From assembly GCF_000276665.1 (NCBI RefSeq), contig NW_004955404.1, forward strand, positions 34,018,968-34,082,967: 64,000 bases of DNA. Direction: 5' to 3'. The notes beneath the pieces are model-generated. The model was not told where the DNA came from and did not search any database. It saw only the letters and a list, made by a program, of their open reading frames with translations. The translations under genes were made by a program, and so were the position numbers. Numbering within the stretch: position 1 is the first letter of the stretch; every line of letters begins with the position of its first letter. Of the stretch, positions 1-11,745 are shown in pieces. Source of the DNA: Chinchilla lanigera. Taxonomy: Eukaryota > Chordata > Mammalia > Rodentia > Chinchillidae.

Positions 1-189
1 AATCTTAATTGTTTTTATTTCAATTTATTCTTAAAGACCTTCAGAGAAAAAAGAAACTTTCTTGAAAAATATTTATAAACATACTGCTAAGAAATTTTCT
101 ACTAATCCTTATACACTCAGGCTGCATTTTCTTTTGCTTTGTTTCATTGTTTTTTCTTGAACTGCTTAACTGCTTCTGCCCATTTTCCT

Positions 190-420
190 TTCCAAAGACC
201 TTTTCCAATCTTCCATCTTCTTTCTGTTCTGTCTTTTCAAAATCCCACTCCAGTTTGTTTTTCCAGCTGCTATAGGGAAAGCCTCTTTAGTATGTGACAT
301 GTACTATTCTTTTGCTTAAAATTCTCTGAAAGTTTCACCCTGCTTTCAGACAAAATTCAAATATCTCAATATGGTATGGAGGTCCTTCATAATTTGGCTC
401 CTACATGTGTAGCTACTTAA
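190..420 (+). repeat. L2 LINE fragment
   Basis: This diverged stretch reads like the L2 3' region, with an AAATTCTCTGAAAG-type segment followed by TCCTTCATAATTTGGCTCC, matching the L2 motif around 'aaggccctnnatgatctggcccc'. It is ancient and non-coding. The family call rests on remembered consensus, and the boundaries are approximate. Confidence 0.5.
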
Positions 421-1821
421 CATTTTGTTTTCTGGAAATTAACTTTTCTTTATAGAAATAAACAACTAACATTTGCCAGCCTTGTACTATGAGTTGGACG
501 CTTCATAAAGCAATCTTCCCGGCTTTCCTATAGTCTTTACAAGCGCTGTTACTGGTGTCCAAAATAAAAGGAGACTGACTTGACCTCCACTTTGCTTTTC
601 TTCCTACTCTCTGTCAAGAACAAGGGATAAATAGTGAACAACAGAAAACAAAATCTCTACCTCGTTGGGGCTCACATTCTACTGTCATTTCCAAGTAAAC
701 AATTTGGTAATTTCTGGGCCACAGTGAACACGAACATTGTCTTTAGGGGGAGGATGCACAAGAAAGAGGTTAAGTTTGCAATGAAGGGATGGGGTGAAGT
801 GTGTGAGAAAGAGACAGAAAAGAGAATCTCTGTAGCTTTTTAACCCAATCTGAAAAATACTCAGTCTAACGTGGCCTATGAACTCAAGGAAGTGGTGATT
901 CCCACTTAACTTTTCCCCCTACACAACTCCACATTCTATGTGCACCAACTTGCATGTAGTTGCCCAAAGGCCGAAGGTCTCCCAGTGCATCTTGTCTCTG
1001 TTCTACCGTGTGCATCTGCCCATCAAAACAGGCCTCTGAGCATACTGTATCACCGAAGTGTCTTCAGCATTCTCACGGGGTAATAGCAACATTAACCCAC
1101 ACAAATTCCTAACCCTGTACCACACACGGGCTCTCTGGTTGTCAGAAGACACGCAGATATGTCTGACACCTGCTTATGTTCCATTACCTTCCATTACCTA
1201 TGAGTGTTGCTCAAGTATTTCTTTGACCCTCATTTTGGACTCTGTTTGCCACCACTGCAAAAATGCAATGAGCGCAGTTCCCTGGACCTCCTGGAGCAGG
1301 AAACCTTCCAGGTATAAAAGTGGTACAGATTCTTAGACCTGCGCCATAACTGCTCACACCAGGCTGCCTCTACCCAACCTTGTATCGCCTGGACTTCTGT
1401 TCACCAAAGTAGTGTGATATTACTGGGAGTCATGGAATGCCTTTCACATTTTTGCCTGCAATACAGGCCCAGGGGCTAGAGACTAGGCTCTTGATGGGCT
1501 TCCTGGTCCTTCTCGTCAGCACCATCTCCCTTGATCAAGCCTCCCTTTCCTCCAAACTCAACCCTGAAGCCAGTTTCCCAGGTTGTCCATCCATCTATCG
1601 ATCACCTGCACTGAGATTTGTCCAAACACCTGTGCGGAGCCACTGCCTGCGCCTGACTACGACTGTGACATTTCTGTCTTCTTACCCATCTTTCCTACTA
1701 GGCGGCGAACTCATTGATGGATAAGGAGTGTGGGTGTCTCTCCTGAATCCCACAACCAATTGTTGATGTCTAGCTTAGTCCTTTGTCTTTCTTTCCTTCT
1801 TCTCATTTGTTTACTTTCATA
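421..1821. other. Unassigned non-coding stretch with a TATAAAAG motif
   Basis: No repeat family or coding exon was recognised. The reading frames of about 70-95 codons on the + strand lack family similarity, and I treat them as chance. A TATAAAAG motif lies at 1313-1320 in a locally GC-richer context. It could be a relic LTR promoter or chance. Part of 450-550 may be a MIR remnant. Confidence 0.4.
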
Positions 1822-2200
1822 TGATGGTTAATTTTGTTTGTAAACATGGCTAGGCTACGCTACACAAATGTGTGGTCAGACACCAGTCTAGATATTAACT
1901 GTGAAGGTATTTTTAGATGGGCTTAGTATTTAAGTCAGCAGACATTGAGTTTGTTGATTAATGCAGAACACCCTGTATAACGTGGTGGGCATTGTCCAAT
2001 CTGGTGAAATCTTTAGGTGAAAAAAAAAAAAAAAAAGAAATCTTCAGGTGAAAAAGACAGAGGGTCATTGAGAAAGAAAGAATTTTGTCTCCAAACTGAT
2101 TTTGCCTTGGTCTCCGGGCAGCTGGGATACCCTATAGAATTTGGACTTGACAGTCCTCACGATCTCTGTGTGCACACACACACTTCATGGGTTCTTTCTC
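1822..2200 (+). mobile_element. MLT1-type MaLR solitary LTR
   Basis: It starts with TGATGGTTAATTTTG, the typical 5' end of MLT1 LTRs. It continues with MLT1-like segments: TGTGGTCAGACACCAGTCTAG, a GGTATTTTTAGATGGG block, TTAAGTCAGCAGAC, and a TTGCCTTGG..CAGCTGGGAT remnant. It is a non-coding fossil of an endogenous retroelement, with no internal genes. A 16-base A-tract lies inside it, between direct repeats (separate entry). Confidence 0.65.
2006..2051 (+). mobile_element. A16 tract between 15-bp direct repeats (possible tail-only insertion)
   Basis: GAAATCTTTAGGTGA (2006-2020) and GAAATCTTCAGGTGA (2037-2051) match at 14 of 15 positions and flank 16 uninterrupted A's (2021-2036). This is what an extreme 5'-truncated LINE-mediated insertion leaves: a target-site duplication and only the poly(A) tail. 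The nick would be at TTTC/A on the other strand, a tolerated L1-endonuclease-like site. A plain tandem duplication with A-slippage is the alternative. Confidence 0.5.
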
Positions 2201-2449
2201 TTTGAAGAGCCCATCTCACACACCAGACTTTTTTTCATGACAGAGCTTTTAAATACATTGGGAAAATTCACCCTCCTGCATCTTTCCCTTCTTCCCATCT
2301 CCTACTCACCCCTTACCCATTCCAGCCTCTGCAAACGTTTTTGGACTTTAGTTGTGTACTTTGGAGAACTATTTTGACCATAGACATACATTTTCCTTGG
2401 AAGAAGATGGTTCAAAATTTAGTCACATGGAGTTGGGCAGCACTTCTCT

Positions 2450-2680
2450 CGCTCTCAACTGCTTAGATTTGAACGCTGGCTCCAAGGCATGGGCATGTGA
2501 CTTGGAGTGAATTATTTGTGCCTTTATTTTCCAAGTTTCTTCATCTCTGAAAAGAGGCATACCTCTTCTTTCATCGAACAGTTACGAGTGTTGGGTGAGT
2601 TCATAGTTTTAAGGCATTCAGTTCATTGCCTGAAATGCAGTGAGTGCTAACAACAAATGCTTGTGACATAAATAGTAATT
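2450..2680 (+). repeat. MIR SINE
   Basis: It follows the MIR order: TTTGAACGCTGGCTCC, then a gap, TTTCTTCATCTCTGAAAAG (for TTTCCTCATCTGTAAAATG), a GTTGGGTGAGTTCA segment, and CCTGAAATGCAGTGAGTGCT (for the GTGCCTGGCACATAGTAGGTGCT end). Strongly diverged. Confidence 0.6.
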
Positions 2681-2927
2681 TTATAGCCCCCATTTTAAGC
2701 CATTTAATGATGGCTGAGGACCAAACTGGATTTGATGATAGCATTCATCACTGTATAATATATTCCTAGAACAACAGAAAAGAACAAAATTGTTTGTGTT
2801 TTTTTCTGACTATAACCATCACATATTTTTTATCTGTAAAGAATATGCAAATACAGAGACATAAGGGGAAAATTAAAACTTCTGTATTCCAAATCTATAA
2901 ACCAAAACTTGCAAACATTTTGGATTT

Positions 2928-3055
2928 TTGAGACAGTGTCTTGCTATGCAGTTTAGGCTGATGTTGAACTCACTATGTAGCACAGGCTGGCCTTGAACTC
3001 ATGGCAGTCCTCCTGCCTCAGCCTCCTGAGTGCTTGGATTACCATGCTAGGCCAG
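2928..3055 (-). repeat. B1 SINE
   Basis: On the + strand it reads GAGACAGTGTCTTGCTATGC, then two related ~29 bp units ending GTTGAACTCA and CTTGAACTCA, then CCTCCTGCCTCAGCCTCC and GAGTGCTTGGATTA. This is the reverse complement of a 7SL-derived B1 with the internal duplication. Imperfect flanking repeats (AAACATTTTGGATTT and AAATATTTTAGGTTT) suggest the target-site duplication. Confidence 0.85.
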
Positions 3056-3369
3056 TAGTAAATATTTTAGGTTTGTGGGCCATGCAATTTCTGTTGCACT
3101 TACTCTACCCTGTTGTAACATTAAAGCACCTACATGAATTCCCACGACTGTCTTTCCATAAAACTTTATGTTCAGAGGCAGGCCTTGCTCAACATGTTGG
3201 CTGAGTCCTGCTCCATAACTATTGCTGACACATTAGTGCAGCTCTCTTCTGTTCTTCTGTGTACACAATGTGCATATATGTCCAAACTGTTGTAAATGCA
3301 AATTTGCAATCCTACATTTTGTTGAATATTCTATTACATAAACCAGTAAATACCCTTATTTTATATATA

Positions 3370-4325
3370 ATTATTGAATTTTATTTTTAATTGACTAGTA
3401 ATGACTGTACATATTTATGGAGAACAGTATGATGCTTTGATGCATGCATAGATTATGTAGTGACCAAATTAGGGTATTAAGAATATCTATCTCCTCAAAC
3501 ATTTATCATTTCTTTGTTATGAGAACTTTCAAAATCATTTCTTCTAGTAGCTTTGAAATATACAATTTAACAATGTTAACTACAGTCACACTACTTGTGC
3601 AATAAAATGCCAGAACTTAATAATCCTATGTAACTACATTTTTACACTTGTTGGACAATCTCTCTCTATCCCCTCCTACTAGCTATTCTTCCAAGCTTCT
3701 GTCTATTAGCTTTCATGAGATGAACTTTCTTCAGCTTCCACAAATGAGTGCAGTCGCATGATATTTATCTTTCTGTGCCTGGATTATTTCACTTTCCATA
3801 ATGCCCTTCCAGGTTCATTCACATTGCCACAAATAATGGGATTTCATCCTTTTCATGGCTGAGTAGTATTCCATTGTGTATACACCACATTGTCTTTACC
3901 TGTTCATTAGTTGATGGTCATGTAGGTTGATTTTTTTCATCTTGGATATTGTGAATAGTGCTGCAGTGAACATGGCAGTGCAGATATCTCTTTGACACAT
4001 CAATTTCATTTCCTCTGGATGTATGACCAGGATGGCTGGATCATACAATAAATCTATTTTTAATCTTTTGAGAAGCCTCCATACCGTTCTGTAATGGCTG
4101 TAATAACTTACATTCTCACCAACAGTGCACAAGGGGGCTCTGTCCTCCACACCCTTGCCAGCACCTGGCATCCTTTGTCTTTTTGATAAGAGCCACTCTC
4201 ACTGAGGGGAGGTGATCGTCCATTGCGGTTTTCTTGTGCATTTCTCTGATGGGCAGTGATCAGGGACATTGATCATTTCTTTCCCAGACACCTCCCGGTG
4301 ATTTGTTTGTCTTCTTGGTGATGAC
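3370..4325 (-). mobile_element. Ancient L1 3' end (5'-truncated)
   Basis: Reverse complement of an old L1M-type ORF2 C-terminus plus 3' UTR. Landmarks are CATGGCTGAGTAGTATTCCA, GTTGATGGTCATGTAGGTTG, GTGAATAGTGCTGCAGTGAACA, GGATGGCTGGATCATA and CATTCTCACCAACAGTGCAC. The 3' UTR lies at the low-coordinate side, and the element breaks off near 4325. Frames are destroyed by many substitutions and small indels. Confidence 0.85.
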
Positions 4326-4370
4326 TGACTAGGAATGTGTACCATGTTCAGATTTCTGTTTGACTCCCCA

Positions 4371-4560
4371 GGATGAAGGACGAGCACCAACACGAGTCCG
4401 TGCAGAAGACGGGAGCTGGCATAGGCAGGCGAAAGGCAGGCCACACACGCATGGGAGAGGCTCAGGCGAGGCCCTCAGTGTACCTTGCTGAAAGGAAGAA
4501 TGGGTCACATAATACATCCCATTATTTATCAGATTCCTCTCGCCAAACCACCTCCAGAAA
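4371..4560 (+). other. Exon-like open stretch with splice-like borders (speculative)
   Basis: TTTCTGTTTGACTCCCCAG ends at about 4370 and looks like a 3' splice site. The following 190 bases are GC- and CpG-richer than their surroundings and open in one frame from an ATG at 4373. They reach AGAAAG/GTGAAG near 4560, a possible 5' splice site. The predicted peptide is basic, low in hydrophobic residues and not recognised. No neighbouring exon, promoter or poly(A) context was seen, so chance is quite possible. Confidence 0.15.
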
Positions 4561-4599
4561 GGTGAAGAAACTTACATTTCCAATGGTGGAGTTTTGAGT

Positions 4600-7500
4600 A
4601 TGTTCTTCTTGCTACACCTTCATGCCATTATATGTTCTGGCCTAAAACTTTTTTTTGGAGGGGGTCCGTTTACTTTAAATTTCCTTCTTCTGACTGCTAT
4701 ATTTATTCTTTCTTTAAATTGCTTCTTTGTCCTTGGCCATTTTGAGCAAATTAATTAAAACACTGAAAAGTTCTTAGTCTCTTCATTTCCTTCAGTTTGT
4801 CTAATAATTTCTATGCTGGATTCATTGGGTATAAGAACACAGGTGTCCAGCTGCTTGTTGGAGGAGAATTTCATGCCAACATATTGTTCTTAGCTTAGAA
4901 AACCCATTTTAGGACTGGCTATAAAGGTTATGAATATTTTGGCTGACTTTATGTATATGTATTAAAGAGGGTGAGATTTTGGTAATTTTCCAGGACTTTC
5001 AAATACTACAAGTATACTGGTTTCAAATGTTCTGCTCACAGGGTGCCTCTTAATGATCTGGACAATAGTCCCACTTTCCTTTGTGACTACTGACTGATGC
5101 CATATGTACGTGCTGACAAAATCACTATTGAATATGTTGGGGAAAGTGAAATTGGAGTGTAAATTATCGGGCTTTTCCTAAGCATATTCAACTTTAAAAC
5201 ACAAATATTAAACTAATGAATTCAATTGTTTCTCAAATACAGCTTCAATTCCTATCTGAAGATTCATTTCCAAATGAAAACATTGTACATAAAATAGCCA
5301 TTTACAATGTGTATTTTACAGACCAATTTTCAATGGCATTAAAAATAACATAACAGGGACATAGGAATTCACACTAGAATTCTAGAAATGGACATTTCTG
5401 CTTACATACCCATTTCACCTGTGTGCTAAGCTAACAAAATATACCATTAAGAGATAGGTACATGTGGTATATGATAATAAGAACTTGTGCTGATATGGGT
5501 TTGCATCTTGAAAGCAAAAATCTGTATAGTCTGCTTTATTTGTAAGTAAATTTTTTCCTTCTCTTACTAACAGGCCTGTGCCTCTAATAGGGACATGTAA
5601 ATGAAGCTTGCAAATAGCGTTACAAAAGGAATAATAGCAACTATCAAACATCTGTAACTCAGATAGCTGTACCTTTATGTAATATCCTACTAACTCATCC
5701 ATATAGAGCTAAATTTCCATGCCTGTTGAATTTTTCCTTAAAGAAAATCAAACAGGGTTCTTTATTTATAAATTATACATTATTTTATGACTAATTAAAA
5801 CCATTTTATCACATATCTTAGAGTATTAGTTGTTTTTACCCTTTTGTAATACTTATCAGGAGATGATTTCAGTTAGGCACTAATGTATTTTTTCTTTGTT
5901 TAACCACAAAATAACATTTGGAAAGCTATTTCTAATCTGAGCTTTACTTTTAAAGTGACTTGTACACATGCCAGTTTTTCTGTATGTTTTGACAAATGAC
6001 ACATTTCCTTTGGTGCTTCCTTGTGGGTAACAGTGTGTGAGGATGTGGTGTTGGAAAAATTTATTACAGTTATTTTGTAGTTGATATTAAAAAATGTGAT
6101 GTATTATACCAGGTGTCTGACCTTTAAAGATCTTAGGACCTAATTCATTATAACATAAAATTTACATATTATTCAACTTTGCTGCAGAGCTTTTATGAAC
6201 AAGTCATGGTGTGTATGTATATCAGGAGGAAGAGGAAAAGCCAAAGCTCAGACTAAGAACTGAGGCCTGAACTCCAAGATCAGATCAGGGTACGGTGCTT
6301 TTCTGGATTTAAGTGAGAGCGAGGCAGCTATGTAATTGCTTAAGTTAAATGAAGGGAGGAAGTACATTTAGTAAGGTGGAAATTTTGTGAATTAGGGAAG
6401 CACACAATTTTACATATTCTTAACCTGATCTTCCTCAATCACTATATCTAAGAGGTGGAAGAAAGATGTGGTCCCAAAAAAATCTTTAAGGAATTAAATC
6501 TTTGATAAGTCAACAAAGTTATACTTATACAATGATTTAGCGTCTCTCGTTTATAAATACAGGATGAGAAATTAAATGAAAGCATACTATGAAATGCCTT
6601 AAAGAAAAGATAGATATACATAGGGATGTATTTAACAGTTTTTGAAAGAAGAAAAATTTGCCTTAAATTATAGCAAATTAGATCTGAACACTAAACAGTT
6701 ATGAGGCATTGAAAAATCGGATCATGGTACTTTAATTCTTTTAAATATATTTAATATTTCCTTTAATAACATCCAGCATACAATTTTCTCAAAACTTACT
6801 TTCATTTTATACGTGGTTTTGGATCAAGTAAATATCTATTAAAACAGAGAGCTCTACTATAAAAAATGAATGATATAGGGAGGTAGTAGGAATATTCACT
6901 GTAAGATCCTGGTCAGTATGGCTTAATATCTCTTAGAATCTACAACATCTTCATTGATAATAATATCATTCCCAGAGGAGACCACAGTATTATGGCAGAA
7001 AAGTAAGTCCAAATCCTTCTTTCTATAGAGACTATAAAATAATTTGAGTTAATGGAGCTGGGTTATTCCTACCCATATAATCGAAACACTGCTTAAAGAT
7101 TCAGTTTGCTATCAGAGATAATGTTTCCTTATCCTGTAGTTTAATTAGCAAGGAGGAAGCATTTTATCTCAAATACTGATTCTCTAAATTAGTTTGCTGG
7201 AAGGTATAGAAATATGCTTGAAGTCGCTTCTTTGGATTTTTACTAATTTTTAATAAGTGTATGGAGGCAACTGAAACGGGACAAAATTTAAACGGCCATA
7301 ATTATCACAGGGATGAGTAGCTTCTGGCACATGCAAACCAATCGCTTGGACAAATGGCACACTAAGGGAAGTGCTATGTATTCGCAGTAGAGGGTGCTGT
7401 CTTCTAGTTCTATCACGAGCTGAAATAGAAGGTCACTCAGTCTATTGATAAATCACACTGCCGTGATTCCTAACTGACAGCTCAAACTAACATCAAGCTG

Positions 7501-8984
7501 GATGAGGGAGAAGAAAAGGCCATCAAGCAGCCATTTTCTTGACACTTTTATTCAATCACCAGCAGATTGCTTACGACAGCAATAGCAGCTGTTTTGTCTT
7601 CATCTTTCCACATTTGATAAAAGGTGTCAACTCAAATTTTTGTAAATAATTCACTTACCCCTGCTGCACACACCAGCGCTGTTCAGCATATGTATTTTGT
7701 GTGAGCAGATCACTGAGGCAGGTCAGAGCTCAATGATATCAGCTGAAGGTCATCTGTGATCTAAAAGGAAGCTTCGATAAAGCCGGTCCTTCAAGGTCAG
7801 AGATGAAACTACACGCAGATACTGTGATGGGAAGAAAAAGTTACACAATGAGAAGAAAAAAGTATGAAAATGCTTCCTTGAATATAAAAATGCTTTTCTT
7901 TGTTTAAGAAACCTCATTCACAGCTCCTCTGTCGATGAACAGTTTAAGGTGTTTGTAAACCCCCTCTGAGATTAAAAATCTAAATTGGTCTTTCAAAAGT
8001 TTGAAAAAAAAACATTATTTGTAGCATACTATTCATCATGACCATACAGCAGCCAGAGCAACAATTCATTTCTATGTTCTTTTTAAAAGAATCATAAAAA
8101 GAGTGTCAAAAATTAATACAGTTAGATAGAATTTCATTTATCTAGTTCATTTAAAATTCTACCCTGAAATGCATTTAGGCTTGAAAGCTGAGAAAAAAAT
8201 AGAGAAAGAAGGTGTTTTATATCATAAGAGCTTCATTTGCTTTAAGGGCTTAGAGAAACTAATAGAGAAATCCTTGAATTATTGCAATAAGATACTCTAT
8301 CTGGTGTTGGCAGTAGCTAAAAGTGCTGAGATTAAAAATGATGCATCCTTCAGTGCTAGGTTGTTTTTTCAGTTGCATTACTCACAAAATAAATCTAAAC
8401 AACAAATAGTCACTATTTGGTTTATATTTTCTAATAGGAAAAGTCCATGTGCTTTTGAGAGTCTGTCTTAGCTGTGACTGCAGGGGGATTTATTACCTGT
8501 AATTGATGTACATGGAGATCAAAGAGCAGCTTCCTTACATTTTCTCCTATTCTTTCTACCTCTGAAGTCAGGAGCAATAACTCTTGCAATTCATCGGAAC
8601 AGGTGTAGGAGAATGAAATGAACTTAGATAAAGGACTCCCACAATAATACAGGGTCTTAGAAACATTTTTGAACCCAAATTAAGTAATCCAATTTCTCGT
8701 TGAAAAGTAATCCCTGCAAAAAGAATTCATATTTTCCCACTTTAAACACTAATAAAACATTTATAAAATGGAAAATGTTTTAATCTTGTGAATTTAAAAA
8801 AATAATGCTACCTTTTCATATTCTCAGTTACTGTATGTTTGCACCTTCGGCCATTTAGCACAGGCAGTCTATGATGTTATTTGTCTTCTTATGTACGTCT
8901 CTTTTCTTCTCAGTTGTATTGGAGGGCCACCAGGACAGAAAGCATATCTTCTTAATTGCATAACCTTGATACTTTTACATTTCT
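4600..8984. other. Unannotated AT-rich stretch
   Basis: I see no clear repeat family, RNA gene or coding exon here. Short frames such as 8169-8471 have no supporting features. The 7500-7760 part has fewer homopolymers and some palindromic factor-site-like words, but nothing that fixes a function. Absence of recognisable repeats over 4.4 kb may simply reflect old, unrecognised sequence. Confidence 0.5.
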
Positions 8985-9115
8985 ATAACACACACAAAGT
9001 GCTTGTGCTTCTTATTTGATCTTCATAATAATCATGTGAGATGGCTGAATGAGATTATATTTCCACAGGGTAGATGAGGAGACCGAGGTGAGGAAGTACA
9101 CCAGAGGACTCTACA
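8985..9115 (-). repeat. MIR SINE fragment
   Basis: The order is that of MIR in reverse complement: AAAGTGCTTGTGCTT, TTTGATCTTCATAATAATCATGTGAG, and CAGGGTAGATGAGGAGACCGAGG (for ACAGATGAGGAAACTGAGGC). Confidence 0.6.
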
Positions 9116-9331
9116 CATATGTTAGCAGGGGCTGCATCTGTGTGTCATCCAGCTTTCTTTTACATAACCTGGAATTAGATCACAAGCAGGGAAGCTCCTA
9201 GCACATGCAGATGGAGTACGGTAATTGGCACATAGAAGATATTCAATATATTGTTAAAAAAGTAAATGATAATGCTGTGTGTTTAGCTCAGAGATACATA
9301 GAAGGCATTCAAAAGTTTTTTATTTTGATTT

Positions 9332-9435
9332 AACCCATTTTTTTTTAACTTTTATTTTTTTCCAGTACCGGGAATCAAACTCATGACCTTGCGCTTGCCA
9401 GGTAGGCGCTGTGCCACTGAGCTAAATCCCCAGCT
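9332..9435 (-). repeat. ID-type SINE
   Basis: Reverse complement of the tRNA-Ala-like head: CCAGTACCGGGAATCAAACT, ATGACCTTGCGCTTGCCAGG, GCGCTGTGCCACTGAGCTAA, ATCCCCAGC, with a T-rich run at the low-coordinate side. Flanking direct repeats GTTTTTTATTTTGATT (9315-) and GTTTTTATTTTGATT (9436-9450) mark the insertion. Confidence 0.9.
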
Positions 9436-9450
9436 GTTTTTATTTTGATT

Positions 9451-10129
9451 AATAACAATAATTTGGTGATAGGTGAATCCCAGAATTAATATGCCCCGCA
9501 GAGAAGAAAATCAAAAGAAGCATACCATCATTGGTCTAGAGGAGCTTTCATTGTAGGCAGGAGTGGGATGTATTTTCATGACAAGGAGCACATTTTCTCG
9601 ATGGTAAACTGGTAGTAGTACTCACAGCTTTATCTCGGATTGCTGCGCAGAACAAGAGACATGTGGAAGTGTTTTTGTGAGCCCCCTACTGGGGGCGATA
9701 CTGAGCTCAGAGGTGAGAGCTCTACCTGGAGGAAGGTGGAGAATTCTGAAGGCATGAAGGAAAAAGCGTTTCTGGGAGGCAGGGAGATAGTAAACCTAAC
9801 AAGGTAGGAATAAAAAATTTTTTAAAAAGAGCGAGATATATTTAAAAGAGAGTGAATAGCTTGATTTAGGAATGTTTATAGAAGGGGGCAAAAAGGATTT
9901 ACTCTTGCAAAAATAGGTTAAAGACAGTACCAGGTGAAGGAGTCTCATCTCGGATGGGAATCTGAGGCTTATTGTGAAAATGGGGATTGCTTTCCTTTTA
10001 GCTAATTGCATGTGAGGAAATCAGAGAAGACTTCAAGGGAGTTAACCAAATTCCTAGAGGAAAAAAAATATATGCGGACAAGTTTGACTATTGTGAGAGA
10101 AAAGGTTCTCCAGATATTGTGTAATAATA
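9451..10129. other. Unannotated stretch
   Basis: No repeat, RNA gene or exon recognised. The minus-strand frame at 9796-10011 is low-complexity and hydrophobic because of T-rich sequence. Confidence 0.4.
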
Positions 10130-10310
10130 GTAATAACAGTTTATATGGCGTGTGCTGTATAGCTCAATTATTCTAGGTAAATTATTTACATTAACTCATT
10201 TAATATTCATAATGGGGGATCTATTAACAGATGAGGTAACAGACACTTAGGAAGGTTAAATAATGTATCCTGAGTCATATTAGTAGGAAACTTCAGAGCA
10301 GGACTCAGCC
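10130..10310 (-). repeat. MIR SINE
   Basis: Contains TTTACATTAACTCATTTAATATTCATAATGG, then AACAGATGAGGTAACAGACACTTAG, GGAAGGTTAAATAATGTATCCTGAGTCA and CAGAGCAGGACTCAG. This is the classic MIR core in reverse complement, including the core-SINE segment. Confidence 0.8.
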
Positions 10311-11509
10311 TTAGGCAGCCTAAAGACTAAGCAGAAGCCTAAGGACTCAACAGTGTAGCTTTTTTGGAAGAAGTGGTAGCTTAGTCTATTGACCTATTGC
10401 TAGAAGTCTTCTGCAAAGCTAAGTAAGTAATCACATTTTGCATATGACCCTGAGATATCTGATTGAAATATATTATTTATTTTGTATAAAGTTTGTTTTG
10501 TTGATTGGCTGTTTGTTTTAGCTAGTATCTTCATAATACTCCTTTAAAAAAAAACAATTATACCTCATTTTTCTGGATATTTTACAAAACATTTTACTGA
10601 ATATCCAACAATTTGCATCATAGCCAAATTTGAAAGAACTAAAATGACCAAAACAGTTAAAGCAGTTAAAGATTTCAAGTGTTTTTTTCTGCAAACGTGG
10701 GCAGAGAACTAGAGACAGAAACAATGGATTCTGGTAAGTATAATAAGAAAAAGAAGCCATTAAAATTCTCCAGTTTTAAAAGAGACAAAACCAGAAACTC
10801 TTGGCATGTGACCTTGGCCGAATTACTTGAACTCATTGTTCCTGTGTGAACAAAGCCATAAAACGTCATAAAAAGTTATCCCCCGGACAGTGCAGACACT
10901 CTATCTGACTCGAGCTGCTCTGGATAAATAAATTATGTCTCTACTAGTTCAAGCTGGGACAAAAAGGTGACTACAGTTCTCTGCAGAAGATGTTTTAAAG
11001 GTTTATCCTGTTTTTTCTCCCATCATTTTTCTTTTCTACCCATGTAGCCATTTCACGTTTTATTGCTGAGTTCTTAGTAGATTGTGAAGCTGGCTATAAT
11101 AATAATAATAAACACTGATATTTTTCTTTCAGTAGATAAGGGCACAGAAGGGCAAACCAAATTTTCTAAATAGTAACTTCCATGATATTTTTCTGTGTCG
11201 GGAAACAAATAGTTCTGCAGATCAGACACTACAATTTCTGCCTAGAGTAGTGTGTTTCCTCACTGGCACTCTGAAATTACTGATTCTGAGAAAATAAAAG
11301 GACAAGTCAAGAAAAGACACATTTATAAGCTTGATATTAACTTCTAGAAGATTCTAAAATATATAGGTAAACACATTTTTGAGTGATCTAAAAGTAAATT
11401 GTGTTTAGTGATCCTTAGAAATCAACAAGCGCTAAGAAGTCAGGCTAGGGGGAGACCAAAGTCCCACATTTCCACAGTACACATGAGAAATTTTTAGACG
11501 ATATTAAGT
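10311..11509. other. Unannotated stretch
   Basis: No family recognised. It contains a short (TAA) run near 11097-11112 and otherwise plain AT-rich sequence. Confidence 0.4.
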
Positions 11510-11745
11510 TGTTCCCTTCTTGACATCTACTTAAAATTGCAACTTTCCCTGCACTCTGCATTCTCTGCCTTGTTGCCTTTTCTCTGCAGCATTCACTGTT
11601 GTATTATATGCCATTTTCTTATTTATTTTATGTGTTGACTGTGTCTTCCTCTAGAACGTAAGCTCCATGTAGATAGGTTCCCCGCTCTTCCCATCTCCTT
11701 TTCTTAACTGCTGTATCCACCTGCATGGCATAAAGTACAGAGAAA
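11510..11745 (+). repeat. L2 LINE 3' fragment
   Basis: Contains CTCTAGAACGTAAGCTCCATG followed by AGATAGGTTCCC and ACTGCTGTATCCACCTGCATGGCATA. This matches the L2 3' end 'ctagaatgtaagctccatgagggcaggg ... tgtatccccagcacctagcata'. Confidence 0.8.

Noticed and set aside
4600..8984. Repeat-poor 4.4 kb as a gene body or conserved locus
   Set aside because: No exon-like frames, splice patterns or CpG enrichment were found. My inability to name repeats is not evidence of function.
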